A stretch of 54,031 bases of DNA from a virus: the IMG/VR virus record IMGVR_UViG_3300031857_000246, positions 1-54,031 of that record, one strand, 5' to 3'. Each line of letters starts with the position of its first letter. Positions within the stretch are counted from its first letter, which is position 1. Shown in pieces: positions 34,650 to 43,223 of this stretch. Both the position numbers and the translations under genes were made by a program. Under the pieces are notes generated by a model that saw only the letters and a list, made by a program, of their open reading frames with translations, searched no databases and was not told the DNA's origin.

Positions 34650-36212
34650 ATGTCAATTCACAGGTCATATTTTTCAAAGAATAATACAATAATTTATAAT
34701 TCTTTAATCAACACAGGTCAAAATCCTGTTGTTGATTTATTTTTTGGGTCGTCAAATGGTACGGTCTCTAGTCCTGGTTTTTCTAGATTAATTTTTGATT
34801 TAGATTTAAATACTCTATATGAGAAGTACAATAATGGGACTTTAGGAAATAATTGTTGTAATGTGGTAACTACGACCACAACTAATTCAACTATTACCAC
34901 TACAACTACCACGTCACCATTTTGTGTACCAAATATGAAACACGTATTAATGATGACCAATACTATAAAATTTGATGATTCATTAATCAACACATATAAT
35001 TCTGATGATAGGTTACGTGCAACATCATTTGATTTAGTTCTGTTTAGAATACCAAAAACCAATGATGGATTTCCACAATATTGGGATGAGGGTGTTGGGT
35101 ATGACTATTATAATACTAATAAAACATTGATTAAGGACAATGGTTATATTAACTTAACTGACCCAGAACAAGATAAACAAGTATCTGATAGACCTTCAAA
35201 TTGGTACCAAGGAACGACATTAGAATTTTGGGGAACTCCTGGTATATATGATAACAAAAACTCAGGGACAACTAACTATTCAGGTCTTACAATAATTGCA
35301 AAACAACATTTTGAATTTGGTAATGAGGACATCAATTTTGATATGACAGATGAAATTAATGGAATATTAACTGGTCAAATAACTGGTGTCACGGGATGGG
35401 GAATTGCGTTCTTACCTGACTTTGAGAACATTACGGGACTAACATCTAATTATTCGGTTTCTTTTTTCTCAAGACATACTCAAACATTCTATGAACCATT
35501 TTTATTAACAACATATGATGATATAATCCAAGATGATAGAAATCTCTTTGTTGAGTTTCAAAATAATAAATTATACCTTTATGTTAATATTGGTGGTAAA
35601 ATGCAGAATTTAGACACCGCACCAACTGTTTCTATATTTGACTCAAATGGTGACCCACTTACAGGAATGACAGATTTACCTTCTTGTCAGAGGACTTTAG
35701 GTGTTTATGAAGTATCTCTTCCCGAATTTGTTGGTTATTTTACACCTTGTACATTTACCGATAAATGGTCAAATGTATACTATAATGGTATAAAACTACC
35801 TGGCATTGAAAATGAATTTATTTTACAACCATTTAATAAAAAATTCAAGATAGGCTCATTGTCAGTTGACCCACAAATCTATGGATTTGATTTTTACGGA
35901 ATTAAACAAGATGAGAAAATATTAAATACTGATATTAGGAAGGTGGGTGTTGTAATTAAAAAAGCTTATACTACTAATACACTTTTACCTTACGTTGACG
36001 CAAGTTATCGAATATATGTTAGAGAAGGTACCACTGAGGTTCAGGTACAAGATTGGACAACAATTAATAGGACCCCAAATGAGTATTATTTTATATTTGA
36101 CACTAGAGATAAAATACCAAATGAATATTACATTGATATTAAAGTAGAATCTAGTGGTCAAATAGATACTTATAAAAAACAGATTAAATTCCAAATAGTA
36201 AACAAAAAATGA
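34650..36212 (+). CDS. Virion structural protein with poly-Thr linker
   Basis: A 520-aa beta-rich protein. An N-terminal domain with FFGSSNGTVSSPGFSRLIF, a Thr-run spacer (residues about 73-90) and a large domain with WYQGTTLEFWGTPGIY, TGWGIAFLPDFENITG and KFKIGSLSVDPQIYGFDFYG suggest a baseplate or fibre-attachment protein. The Thr-run spacer is like those of the adhesins in the left block, 20 kb away, so the same decoration may apply. No enzyme motif seen. Its stop overlaps the next ATG. Confidence 0.6.
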   Translation: MSIHRSYFSKNNTIIYNSLINTGQNPVVDLFFGSSNGTVSSPGFSRLIFDLDLNTLYEKYNNGTLGNNCCNVVTTTTTNSTITTTTTTSPFCVPNMKHVLMMTNTIKFDDSLINTYNSDDRLRATSFDLVLFRIPKTNDGFPQYWDEGVGYDYYNTNKTLIKDNGYINLTDPEQDKQVSDRPSNWYQGTTLEFWGTPGIYDNKNSGTTNYSGLTIIAKQHFEFGNEDINFDMTDEINGILTGQITGVTGWGIAFLPDFENITGLTSNYSVSFFSRHTQTFYEPFLLTTYDDIIQDDRNLFVEFQNNKLYLYVNIGGKMQNLDTAPTVSIFDSNGDPLTGMTDLPSCQRTLGVYEVSLPEFVGYFTPCTFTDKWSNVYYNGIKLPGIENEFILQPFNKKFKIGSLSVDPQIYGFDFYGIKQDEKILNTDIRKVGVVIKKAYTTNTLLPYVDASYRIYVREGTTEVQVQDWTTINRTPNEYYFIFDTRDKIPNEYYIDIKVESSGQIDTYKKQIKFQIVNKK

Positions 36213-36820
36213 GAAAGATAAGACTAACTGAAAGTCAATTAATAAAGATTATTAAAAATGTCATAAATGAAGGAATAGATACTCCTAATTTCATTAATGA
36301 CATTTTAGAAAAAATAGGTGATGTTGGTTATAAAGGATTAACCGAAATCGAACAAACAATGATTGATTCATTTTCAAATGATATGTTTGATAAAGATAAC
36401 ATAATATTTTTAATTAATAAAAAAATAGCTAAGGGGGGGTTAAAATCTTTATCCGAAATTGAACTTTCATTCTATGAGGACAACTCACCAATTACTGACG
36501 AAGACGATGGAGGTCAAGATTATGTTGGTGTTTGGGATTATGAAAACCCACAAAGTGATTTAAATGGTATGCAATTTAGGTATCGTTCATCATATGATGA
36601 GGACGATGGTTTAATACATGAAGGTGAGCTAATTGTTGGTGATTATAGTTTTTTTGGGAATGTTTATTGTGATATTGAGGGGAACTATGACACTTGTAGT
36701 TTTGAAACGGATGATGATGAACTTTTATTTGAAGTATTTAAGGGTAGTGAAAAAGAAGTTAGAAGATTTTTTGAACAGGTCTGTGACGATTTAAAAGGAA
36801 ATTTTAATGAAATGTTATGA
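36209..36820 (+). CDS. Capsid-associated candidate with targeting-like N-terminus
   Basis: A 203-aa acidic protein. The first 21 residues form a helix beginning MRKIRLTESQLIKII and ending in V-I-N-E at residue 21 followed by Gly. The I-N-E site equals that of the major capsid protein (residue 60) and fits T4-type prohead protease cleavage. The rest contains two similar helical segments (GYKGLTEIEQTMIDSFSND and GGLKSLSEIELSFYEDN) and an acidic beta-rich C-terminal domain. It is probably an internal head protein; the molecular role is unknown. It overlaps both neighbours by 4 nt. Confidence 0.55.
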   Translation: MRKIRLTESQLIKIIKNVINEGIDTPNFINDILEKIGDVGYKGLTEIEQTMIDSFSNDMFDKDNIIFLINKKIAKGGLKSLSEIELSFYEDNSPITDEDDGGQDYVGVWDYENPQSDLNGMQFRYRSSYDEDDGLIHEGELIVGDYSFFGNVYCDIEGNYDTCSFETDDDELLFEVFKGSEKEVRRFFEQVCDDLKGNFNEML

Positions 36821-37275
36821 GAAATATAGAACACAAAATAACTAGATTACTAAGAGAAGAAACTGAAAGATATATGTTTTTCAGTAATTTAGAACAAATG
36901 AGAAGACAATGCGATTTATTGTTAGATTTAGACCAAAACCAAGTTGAGGGGATTCTTAAAAATGGACACGATTGGGCTCAAGACCACATTGCGGAAGCTA
37001 AGAACAATATGGACCAAGTTTTTGATTTCTTAATGAATGAAACTAAAAGTACTCATAAGATGCAAGATGAGGTTAGGTATCCGATGGAACCCGAAACAAT
37101 GATGGAAGGACGTAAAAAATCAGGTACTAAACTTTGTGCTAGAGGTAAAGCCGCCGCAAAATCAAAATTTAAAGTATATCCTAGTGCTTACGCTAATGGT
37201 TACGCAGTTCAAGTGTGTAAAGGTACCAAACCAGGATTAGACGGAAAGAAAAAATGTTCGTCACCATATTGTTAG
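36817..37275 (+). CDS. Internal-protein candidate with basic Cys-containing domain
   Basis: A 152-aa protein. A short basic N-terminal helix ending LLRE (residues 11-14) again fits a prohead-protease site. Residues about 95-152 are a basic domain with GTKLCARGKAAAKSKFKVY, PSAYANGYAVQVCKG and a C-terminal CSSPYC. This YPSAYANGYA domain recurs in many phage proteins of unknown role, and its charge and Cys pairs would suit DNA binding inside the head. Function unproven. Confidence 0.55.
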   Translation: MRNIEHKITRLLREETERYMFFSNLEQMRRQCDLLLDLDQNQVEGILKNGHDWAQDHIAEAKNNMDQVFDFLMNETKSTHKMQDEVRYPMEPETMMEGRKKSGTKLCARGKAAAKSKFKVYPSAYANGYAVQVCKGTKPGLDGKKKCSSPYC

Positions 37276-37299
37276 TATAGAATTTTTGTCATATCTTTG
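37269..37299 (+). promoter_or_regulatory. Bacteroidota-type promoter
   Basis: TTG (37269-37271), a 20-nt spacer and TATCTTTG (37292-37299, matching TAnnTTTG) lie 20 nt before the ATG at 37320. This is the host primary-sigma consensus of Bacteroidota, so the gene is probably expressed early. Confidence 0.55.
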
Positions 37300-37319
37300 T
37301 CGTATTAATCATAAATGAT

Positions 37320-37733
37320 ATGAACAATTTTAAAAAACTATACGTTAAATTACGTATTCAATTACGTAATTTGATGACACAACCAGAACATTATTTGGAA
37401 GAAAAAAAATACACATCAATGTGTGTTTCAGTGGCAAAGACTCTAATTTCATTACCTGATTCTGAACTTATATATACCCCACAAAGTTACAAATACTACA
37501 TTAAAAATGTAAGGTTGGGGATTTATATGGTTATTAATAATGATGTACTATCTGTGACTAATCATTCATACTCATATGAAGTCAAATTATCAGGTAAAAG
37601 TTCAAGAATTTTAACAAATAATTTTGATTATCATCTCGAAAAAAGAGGACAAGAGTTTGATTTAGAAATGATAAAACAAATTAAAGAGTCGTTATCTTCT
37701 GTATATAATAAACTAGAAATTACGAATAAGTAA
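37320..37733 (+). CDS. Hypothetical protein under host-type promoter
   Basis: A 137-aa protein, basic N-terminus (KKLYVKLRIQLRNLM), central mixed alpha/beta part (SYKYYIKNVRLGIYMVINND) and a helical end. Not recognised. It has its own host-type promoter and its 3' end overlaps by 14 nt the convergent gene on the other strand. The promoter suggests an early host-takeover role; that is inference. Confidence 0.5.
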   Translation: MNNFKKLYVKLRIQLRNLMTQPEHYLEEKKYTSMCVSVAKTLISLPDSELIYTPQSYKYYIKNVRLGIYMVINNDVLSVTNHSYSYEVKLSGKSSRILTNNFDYHLEKRGQEFDLEMIKQIKESLSSVYNKLEITNK

Positions 37734-38679
37734 TTTTTTTCAAGTGATTTTTAATACTCTCAACTAATCTTGTAAACAAAATTTCTTCGTTAGTTTTTTT
37801 CTTCTTTGGTTTATACGATACCATTTTAGGTTTATTTCCTGTACCTGTCTTTGGGTTTGATTTTTCAGCTTTTCTCTTCTGAGCACAAGCTGATTTTTTT
37901 TGACTATCTGACATTTTTCCAGCCACCCCTGCTGCACGACATTTAGGATATGCTTTATCTGATGCCTCAGGTCTCCCACAAGGAGGATGTTTACCATTTT
38001 TATCTCTTTTACAGATATTAACCCAAGGACCCTTTGGTTGTTTACTACCTTTTGGTTTTTTCTTAGTACCGAACCAAACGGCTAAATCCTCTTTAATTGT
38101 ATGTACATCATGTGTGGGTAATTTATATCCACTTTCAGGATGTTTTTCCCACACACCAACAACCTTTTTTGTGTTGTTTTTTAATTTTTTTTGTTTTTTT
38201 GTCGTATTAACCGGGTGTTTTGAAAACTCACTAAAAGGACCTAGCTCTTGTTTTCTCCATTTTTTTAACCCTAACTCTATCGGTCCTGTATAAGGTCCTG
38301 ATGAGACCCAAGAATCTGTTGCTTCACGTAAAAAATCTTTTATTTTCTTTTTTAAACTATCCATATTTTCTTTTAGATTGTAATCATTATTCAAAATACC
38401 TCCATCTTCATCATTTTGTTCAGGATGTTTTTTACTATTTAAAGATATTTTTCTTGTCTTTTTTTCTAATTTATTAGCGACTTTTCTTGGCTCATCCATT
38501 TTACCATCGTAACTATCATAAGCTAATAAAGCATTATTATACTTAGATACAGGTTCAGTAAATGGGGTTAAACTATCCTTATCAAACATTCTTGTTCCTG
38601 GTTGTAACGGAGCTTGGTATTTTCCTACCGATGTATTTGTGGAAGTTGCCTCATTTATTTTATTTTTTTTGTAATTCAT
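37720..38679 (-). CDS. Basic Lys-rich head/DNA-associated protein candidate
   Basis: I take the ATG at 38677-38679 (320 aa) because an upstream frame to 38745 would run into the divergent gene and encodes an unlikely Phe/Cys-rich start. The N-terminus MNYKKNKINEA has a K-I-N-E/A prohead-protease site at residue 10, and FLREATDS gives a second site further in. The C-terminal half carries a strongly conserved-looking basic module: LAVWFGTKKKPKGSKQPKG, HPPCGRPEASDKAYPKCRA and AGVAGKMSDSQKKSACAQ. This module appears in many phages and giant viruses without known function; Cys/His spacing could bind zinc. It is the only minus-strand gene inside the plus block. Confidence 0.6.
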   Translation of the reverse strand: MNYKKNKINEATSTNTSVGKYQAPLQPGTRMFDKDSLTPFTEPVSKYNNALLAYDSYDGKMDEPRKVANKLEKKTRKISLNSKKHPEQNDEDGGILNNDYNLKENMDSLKKKIKDFLREATDSWVSSGPYTGPIELGLKKWRKQELGPFSEFSKHPVNTTKKQKKLKNNTKKVVGVWEKHPESGYKLPTHDVHTIKEDLAVWFGTKKKPKGSKQPKGPWVNICKRDKNGKHPPCGRPEASDKAYPKCRAAGVAGKMSDSQKKSACAQKRKAEKSNPKTGTGNKPKMVSYKPKKKKTNEEILFTRLVESIKNHLKKITYS

Positions 38680-38698
38680 AAAATTTACCCTATATTTG
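38669..38698 (+). promoter_or_regulatory. Bacteroidota-type promoter
   Basis: TTG (38669-38671), a 19-nt spacer and TATATTTG (38691-38698, matching TAnnTTTG) precede the ATG at 38716 by 17 nt. It should drive the two plus-strand genes up to the terminator at 39563 and begins inside the 5' end of the minus-strand gene. Confidence 0.55.
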
Positions 38699-38707
38699 TA
38701 TAAATAT
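38699..38707 (-). promoter_or_regulatory. Candidate late promoter element (ATATTTATA) for the minus-strand gene
   Basis: In the 36-nt gap between divergent genes, minus-strand ATATTTATA ends 19 nt before the ATG at 38679. It overlaps the region downstream of the host-type promoter for the opposite gene. Confidence 0.4.
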
Positions 38708-38715
38708 TTGATTTT

Positions 38716-38949
38716 ATGGAACAGACAGAAGAAACAGAAAAACAACCATTAGGTTCGTTATTTGGAACGATTAATTACTATAGTCTTGATGACTTAGATA
38801 GATTTGTTGCGTCCATGCAAAAAGACCAGGCAGTGTATTGTTTGATTCAATCAGTACATCTAGGGTTTCAAAAACAAATTTTCTCAATGCAGGAAATTGA
38901 AGTACTTTCAAAATGTTTACGTTTAATAGTTCAAAAAGATGAAAAATAG
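38716..38949 (+). CDS. Small hypothetical protein under host-type promoter
   Basis: A 77-aa protein: an acidic N-terminus (MEQTEETEKQPLG) then a helical part (SLDDLDRFVASMQKDQAVYC, FSMQEIEVLSKCLRLI). Not recognised. It is driven by a host-type promoter and overlaps by 11 nt the secreted CAP-domain gene, suggesting a two-gene early unit. Confidence 0.45.
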   Translation: MEQTEETEKQPLGSLFGTINYYSLDDLDRFVASMQKDQAVYCLIQSVHLGFQKQIFSMQEIEVLSKCLRLIVQKDEK

Positions 38950-39559
38950 TTTGTTTATTCTATTTTTGTTGTTAGGTCTAACCCTATACTCACAAAATGA
39001 TTGTTATATGTATAAATCAAATATAAGATACCTTGAGTGTAGTAATGGGTACATCACAACAAACAAATATCCCGTTACGTCTGAAAATAGGTATTTACGT
39101 AATCTAAACATTGATTATCTAAGACTAGATTCAATTAATTACAACATTGAAAAATGTTTAAATGAATTTAGACGAGAATATAATTGTCCACCTCTAACAC
39201 ATTTGAAAATTTTAGATGAATTAGCAAAATTACAATGTGATTATAACTATTATAATCATACAACAGGTCATTATAATTCCAAATATGGTGAGGATGTTGG
39301 ATTAAGAGCTCAATACCTTGGTATAACGACGTTAAAAAGAGTTGGTGAGGTCTGTATGTACCGACAACATAGTTTGCTTGAATTTCCTAGCTATAAATCA
39401 ATAAATTTAGACTACGTTAGAGATGTTATGGATTACTATTGGTTATCCCCACTTCATAGGAATTGTTTGTTGAATTTAAACTACGTTTACTATGGTTTTT
39501 ATAACCATTATAATAAGGACACTAAGGAATATTATAATGTAATGATTGTAGGGTATTAA
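38939..39559 (+). CDS. Secreted CAP/SCP-domain protein
   Basis: A 206-aa protein with a signal peptide (KNSLFILFLLLGLTLYSQ, likely cleavage near residue 18, typical of flavobacterial secreted proteins). The body has the CAP superfamily order: CLNEFRREYNCPPLTHL, HTTGHYN (H111), GEVCMYRQ (E137), and WLSPLHRNCLLN (H173) with a final YYNVMIVGY. The CAP cavity residues (two His and a Glu) are present. Phage-encoded secreted CAP proteins are unusual; acting at the host envelope, possibly in superinfection exclusion or lysis, is a guess. It is followed directly by a palindromic terminator. Confidence 0.7.
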   Translation: MKNSLFILFLLLGLTLYSQNDCYMYKSNIRYLECSNGYITTNKYPVTSENRYLRNLNIDYLRLDSINYNIEKCLNEFRREYNCPPLTHLKILDELAKLQCDYNYYNHTTGHYNSKYGEDVGLRAQYLGITTLKRVGEVCMYRQHSLLEFPSYKSINLDYVRDVMDYYWLSPLHRNCLLNLNYVYYGFYNHYNKDTKEYYNVMIVGY

Positions 39560-39562
39560 ATA

Positions 39563-39592
39563 AAAAAAGGTCAGATTAATCTGACCTTTTTT
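39563..39592. terminator. Bidirectional intrinsic terminator
   Basis: A perfect 30-bp palindrome with core AAGGTCAGATTAATCTGACC, flanked by A6 and T6, sits between the convergent genes ending at 39559 (+) and 39610 (-). It should terminate transcription from both sides. Confidence 0.88.
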
Positions 39593-39609
39593 ATCATTGA
39601 AGATTAAGA

Positions 39610-41472
39610 TTATCTTAACTCTCTCAAGTCGAATGTACGTACACCATCAACTTGGATACGTCCGTAGAAACGGTTGTTAACCATTTTCTTAGCGTAACGT
39701 GTCATGATACCCTTGATAGGAGTAAAGTTGAATGGGTTATACATAGTTGGAGTTAATTGAAGTGGTACGTATGGAGCGTAGATGTAACCAGTATCCAATA
39801 AAGATGTACCCTTATGACCAATCAAAACTGTGTTTGGTGGGAAGTATGGGTCACGATATACTTGGTAACGACCTGCTAAAGTACCAACTCTTTCAATACC
39901 CATGTTGTATTGGTCTTGCTCAGGAGCAGCATTTGATACGTGGAAATATTCCAAGTCATCAAAAATCGCACTGATTTCAGAAGATACAACAATCCAGTTA
40001 GCACCACCTCTTAGGGTAGACTTGTGGATTTGAGCAGAGATTTGGTTGATAGCTGTAATCAACGTTTGGTTCCAATCCTTTTGAGTGTAAGGAACTGCGT
40101 TATTACCTAGTCTCTTCCATCCGTTGTAATCCCAACGTAATGTCCAAGCTGCACCTTTACGTAAGTCACGTAAGATTTCACGGTCAATTTCAGCAGCAAC
40201 TTGCTCAGAAAGTAATGCTGTTAATTCAGCTTCAGCGTCGATGTTGTGGAACGCAGCCACGTCTTGAGCCATTTCTGGAGACCATTGTGCTCTTAATTTT
40301 CTTTCAGTTACAGAAACTGTTACAGACTCTAAATCGAAAGAAACTTCACCAATTTTGTCTTCAAATTCTAACTCTTCGTATCTACGATAAACAACTTTGA
40401 ATGCTTGGCCAGCACCAGTAAATGCTGCCCAGTTAACTGACATACCAGTGTAGCCATCTAAAGTGTCACCAGTACAAGTTAAACATACTGGACATTGTAA
40501 ATCCACTTCAAGATAGATACAACCATCTTGTGAACAAATATCCCAATATTTTCCACCTGAACCAGTTGTTGGGAATGATGTAGAACCCCAAGAACCATAT
40601 TGTACTAAACCTTTACCATATTGTTGAGTAACAGCACGGAAAGGAACAATAGAAACACCAGTCAAACATGATGCAGTCCAACCAGATTGAGCAGTAACGT
40701 TTGATTGAGCAACAACTCTTAAATCAGAAAGGAAAGTTTCAGTATCCATTTCGTTTCCGTCAGGACCGATTAATTTACCTTCACCACTTGTTGCGAAACC
40801 ACACATTTGGATTAACGCTTTTCTGATAACTTTGTTAGTGTAAGCAGCAGTAGTTGTAGAACCAGTTGTCAAAGCACCATTGTCCCAAGCAACTAAAGTT
40901 GCGTTTTGTGTGATTGCAGTCCACTGACCTTTTGAATAATCAAATAAACCAGCTGGGTCTAAGTTAGGTTCGTTACCTTCATAGAACAAATCATAAAGAT
41001 TCTTAGTGTAATAATCAGTACCTGCAGTACCATTAGCCATTTGTGGGTAACCTGCATCTGGACTTCCAGGATAGTTACCAGGTGAACCTACTGGTGCATA
41101 GTGTTGACCTGATGCAGTAGCAGTTGCTCCAGTGTAACCTTGGATACGTGGTACGAAGTAGAACAATTTACCAATTGGTAAGTTCATAGCTTGTACAGAT
41201 ACGATATCGTTAGCCAACAACTTAGAGAATACACGTCTTACGATTGGGAATACGACAGTTTCAAAAGAACCTGAAGAATCTGTAGAAGACGCTTCGTTAA
41301 TCAAATGTGACGCTTGGTTTTCATACAATTGTGCAACATTTTCTTTTAGGTGGCCTTTAAGACCTTCTAGGAATCCTAATTTATCCCATTTGTTTATAGT
41401 GTCTTCTTTGATAACTTTCAAGTGCTTAAGACCGATGTTACCAACTAATCCACTTTCTAATAATGCTCCCAT
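39610..41472 (-). CDS. Major capsid protein (T4 gp23-like)
   Basis: A 620-aa HK97-fold capsid protein of the T4 gp23 type. Residues 1-60 form a helical pro-region ending HLINE/ASSTDSSG, the expected prohead-protease site (E60/A61), leaving a mature chain of about 560 aa. The sequence continues with FETVVFPIVRRVFSKLLAND and QAMNLPIGKLFYFVPR and ends with RYAKKMVNNRFYGRIQVDG. T4 gp23 is 521 aa, so extra loops (notably about 120-180 and 290-350, with a CPVCLTC motif) are inserted. Codon use and GC are visibly higher than in neighbours, as expected for a very highly expressed gene. It lies downstream of the scaffold gene. Confidence 0.92.
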   Translation of the reverse strand: MGALLESGLVGNIGLKHLKVIKEDTINKWDKLGFLEGLKGHLKENVAQLYENQASHLINEASSTDSSGSFETVVFPIVRRVFSKLLANDIVSVQAMNLPIGKLFYFVPRIQGYTGATATASGQHYAPVGSPGNYPGSPDAGYPQMANGTAGTDYYTKNLYDLFYEGNEPNLDPAGLFDYSKGQWTAITQNATLVAWDNGALTTGSTTTAAYTNKVIRKALIQMCGFATSGEGKLIGPDGNEMDTETFLSDLRVVAQSNVTAQSGWTASCLTGVSIVPFRAVTQQYGKGLVQYGSWGSTSFPTTGSGGKYWDICSQDGCIYLEVDLQCPVCLTCTGDTLDGYTGMSVNWAAFTGAGQAFKVVYRRYEELEFEDKIGEVSFDLESVTVSVTERKLRAQWSPEMAQDVAAFHNIDAEAELTALLSEQVAAEIDREILRDLRKGAAWTLRWDYNGWKRLGNNAVPYTQKDWNQTLITAINQISAQIHKSTLRGGANWIVVSSEISAIFDDLEYFHVSNAAPEQDQYNMGIERVGTLAGRYQVYRDPYFPPNTVLIGHKGTSLLDTGYIYAPYVPLQLTPTMYNPFNFTPIKGIMTRYAKKMVNNRFYGRIQVDGVRTFDLRELR

Positions 41473-41506
41473 TTTTTAATTTGGTTTTTTATTTTTGTGT
41501 TTATTT

Positions 41507-43090
41507 TTATTTTATTAACTTTTGCATGATATCCTTCATTCTCATGAATTGAGGATTCTCATAAGTTTTAGATTCAATCAAATTGATTGCGGAACCTGTT
41601 GAAGGTGTCTTATTGATTTTAGTTTCAACTGATTCTTTAACAATTTGACTATCGTTTTTCGATGAAAGTTCATCCTTTATAGTTTTATATAAAGTCTTAG
41701 ATTCTTTAATTGACTCAGCTCCATCAAAACGTCTCAAAATGTTAATCTTTTCTTGTTTTGTAGTAGTATGTTCAGTGAACAATCTAGTAGCATAAGCCAA
41801 GTTAGAATTAAATACCGCAACTTCGTTAAGTTTGTCTCTGAATAAATTCAAAGCTTTACGATATTCATCATTCTTAGATTTTAACATTTCAATTTCAGTG
41901 TTAACTGATTCAGTTGCTAAATGACGTGGTGCAGTTCTTGGTTTGTTTAAACCATTTCTACCCCATTTCTTACCATTACCTAGTGTTCTAGCAGCTTCAG
42001 TATGTTCACCTTTTTTCGCTTTTGCTGGTGCTGGTTCATTTTCCTTATTAGGATTTCTCATCGGATTACCAGGTTTTCTTTCAGTTTCAGTACCAGGTTT
42101 AACTTTTGGTTTTGCAGGTGCTGTTTTAGTTTCACCTTCCTTAAACTCAAATTTTGGACCTTTACCCATTCCAACTCCACGAGAACCTTGTTTTTTATCT
42201 TCTTTAAATCCTCCTGTAGTTTTCTTGTAATTAAACTTTGGTTTACCGAATCCTTTACCTTTAGGTTTGAATCCAATACTTTCATTTGTCATTTCTTCAT
42301 TTTCTTCGTCGTAATCCTCATCTATTTCTTCGTCAATTTCTTCATCCATTTCTTCGTCCATTTCTTCGTCCAAAGTAATTTCGTAAATTGTTTCTTCAGA
42401 TGACATTTCCATGTTGTCCATCTCATCCATTTCATCAATCTCATCAATATAAGACTCTTGGAATTCGTTATCAAACTCGAATTCGTCATCATCATTATTA
42501 TTATCTAAATTGTCATTGTCTGACACATTAGATATTGCAGAAAGAAGTTCATCCATTTCTTCTGGAGTAAACTCTTCAGATTCGAACATTTCTTCGTTTG
42601 ATTCCATTTCGTTAAGTTTGTTTTTTGGATTTTTAGTAACTGACTCACCCATTTTGATTAGGTAATTTTTATCAGTGTTATTATCTGATAATGAGATAGT
42701 ATCGTCACTATTTTTTTTAATAATGATACCATCATCCTCACCCATTTCCATGAATGCTTTGATAACGTCTGACATAGGGGCATTTGTTAAATCTTTAACA
42801 ACTTCCTCTTCATCGTCAACTGACAAATCAACATCTGTATCGTCTATATCTGTATCCTCTACATTATCAATATCAACCTCATCGGTATCCATTGTTGCAG
42901 CATCATCAACATCCATAGTGTCAACATCAATTTCTTCGTCGTCTTGTTCCTTTAAGGATTCTTTTACTAGTTCATTGATTTCTTCCTTCATTGTTGAAGC
43001 AAGTATTCCTTTTGCATTCTCAGCGATTACATCTTCCAAATTTTTCATTTGGAGTACCGCTTCTTCGACTAATGATTTTTTATCACTCAT
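41507..43090 (-). CDS. Prohead core/scaffolding protein (gp22-like)
   Basis: A 527-aa, extremely acidic protein in the gp22 position between the prohead protease and major capsid protein. Helical ends (SLVEEAVLQMKNLEDVIAEN, and a C-terminal domain with LNLFRDKLNEVAVFNSNLAY and ATRLFTEHTTTKQEKINIL) resemble T4-type scaffolds. The middle is a long Asp/Glu tract and a basic Gly/Lys/Pro segment. That segment includes TAPAKPKVKPGTETERKPGN, nearly shared with the protein at 52813-53658. Numerous (I/L)-x-E sites would let it be shredded during maturation. It is longer than T4 gp22 (269 aa). Confidence 0.8.
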   Translation of the reverse strand: MSDKKSLVEEAVLQMKNLEDVIAENAKGILASTMKEEINELVKESLKEQDDEEIDVDTMDVDDAATMDTDEVDIDNVEDTDIDDTDVDLSVDDEEEVVKDLTNAPMSDVIKAFMEMGEDDGIIIKKNSDDTISLSDNNTDKNYLIKMGESVTKNPKNKLNEMESNEEMFESEEFTPEEMDELLSAISNVSDNDNLDNNNDDDEFEFDNEFQESYIDEIDEMDEMDNMEMSSEETIYEITLDEEMDEEMDEEIDEEIDEDYDEENEEMTNESIGFKPKGKGFGKPKFNYKKTTGGFKEDKKQGSRGVGMGKGPKFEFKEGETKTAPAKPKVKPGTETERKPGNPMRNPNKENEPAPAKAKKGEHTEAARTLGNGKKWGRNGLNKPRTAPRHLATESVNTEIEMLKSKNDEYRKALNLFRDKLNEVAVFNSNLAYATRLFTEHTTTKQEKINILRRFDGAESIKESKTLYKTIKDELSSKNDSQIVKESVETKINKTPSTGSAINLIESKTYENPQFMRMKDIMQKLIK

Positions 43091-43103
43091 TTTATGTTTT
43101 CTT

Positions 43104-43112
43104 TATAAATAT
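43104..43112 (-). promoter_or_regulatory. Candidate late promoter element (ATATTTATA)
   Basis: Minus-strand ATATTTATA ends 13 nt before the scaffold ATG and follows a terminator, so it probably drives the scaffold and major capsid genes as a separate late unit. Confidence 0.5.
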
Positions 43113-43171
43113 GTTATTTTTTATAAAAAATTAATTTTTGATTAATTCTAGATAATAAATATGTTATAAAA

Positions 43172-43199
43172 TAAAAAAAGGAGGTAAAAACCTCCTTTT
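43172..43199 (-). terminator. Intrinsic terminator upstream of scaffold gene
   Basis: Stem AAAAGGAGG (43176-43184), loop TAAAAA, stem CCTCCTTTT (43191-43199). Read on the minus strand it is followed by a T-run, just after the stop of the 71-aa gene at 43224. It separates the protease unit from the scaffold/capsid unit. Confidence 0.8.
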
Positions 43200-43223
43200 G
43201 AAAACATTAAATACGATTATAAT

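Noticed and set aside
38680-38745. Extension of the minus-strand gene at 37720 upstream to 38745
   Set aside because: It would overlap the divergent gene and its promoter and encode an unlikely Phe/Cys-rich leader; the ATG at 38679 fits the intergenic spacing and the KINE/A leader.
42002-42403. Plus-strand frame encoding Phe-rich hydrophobic segments
   Set aside because: Antisense of the acidic and Lys-rich parts of the scaffold gene; GAA/GAT codons read backwards give Phe/Ile runs. No promoter or independent support.
42675-43145. Ser-rich plus-strand frame of 156 codons
   Set aside because: Antisense of the Asp-rich N-terminal region of the scaffold gene (GAT codons read as ATC/TCA in reverse).
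43091-43223. Small RNA or tRNA gene in the largest intergenic gap (133 nt)
   Set aside because: The gap is explained by a terminator and an AT-rich promoter region; no cloverleaf or other conserved RNA pattern is visible.
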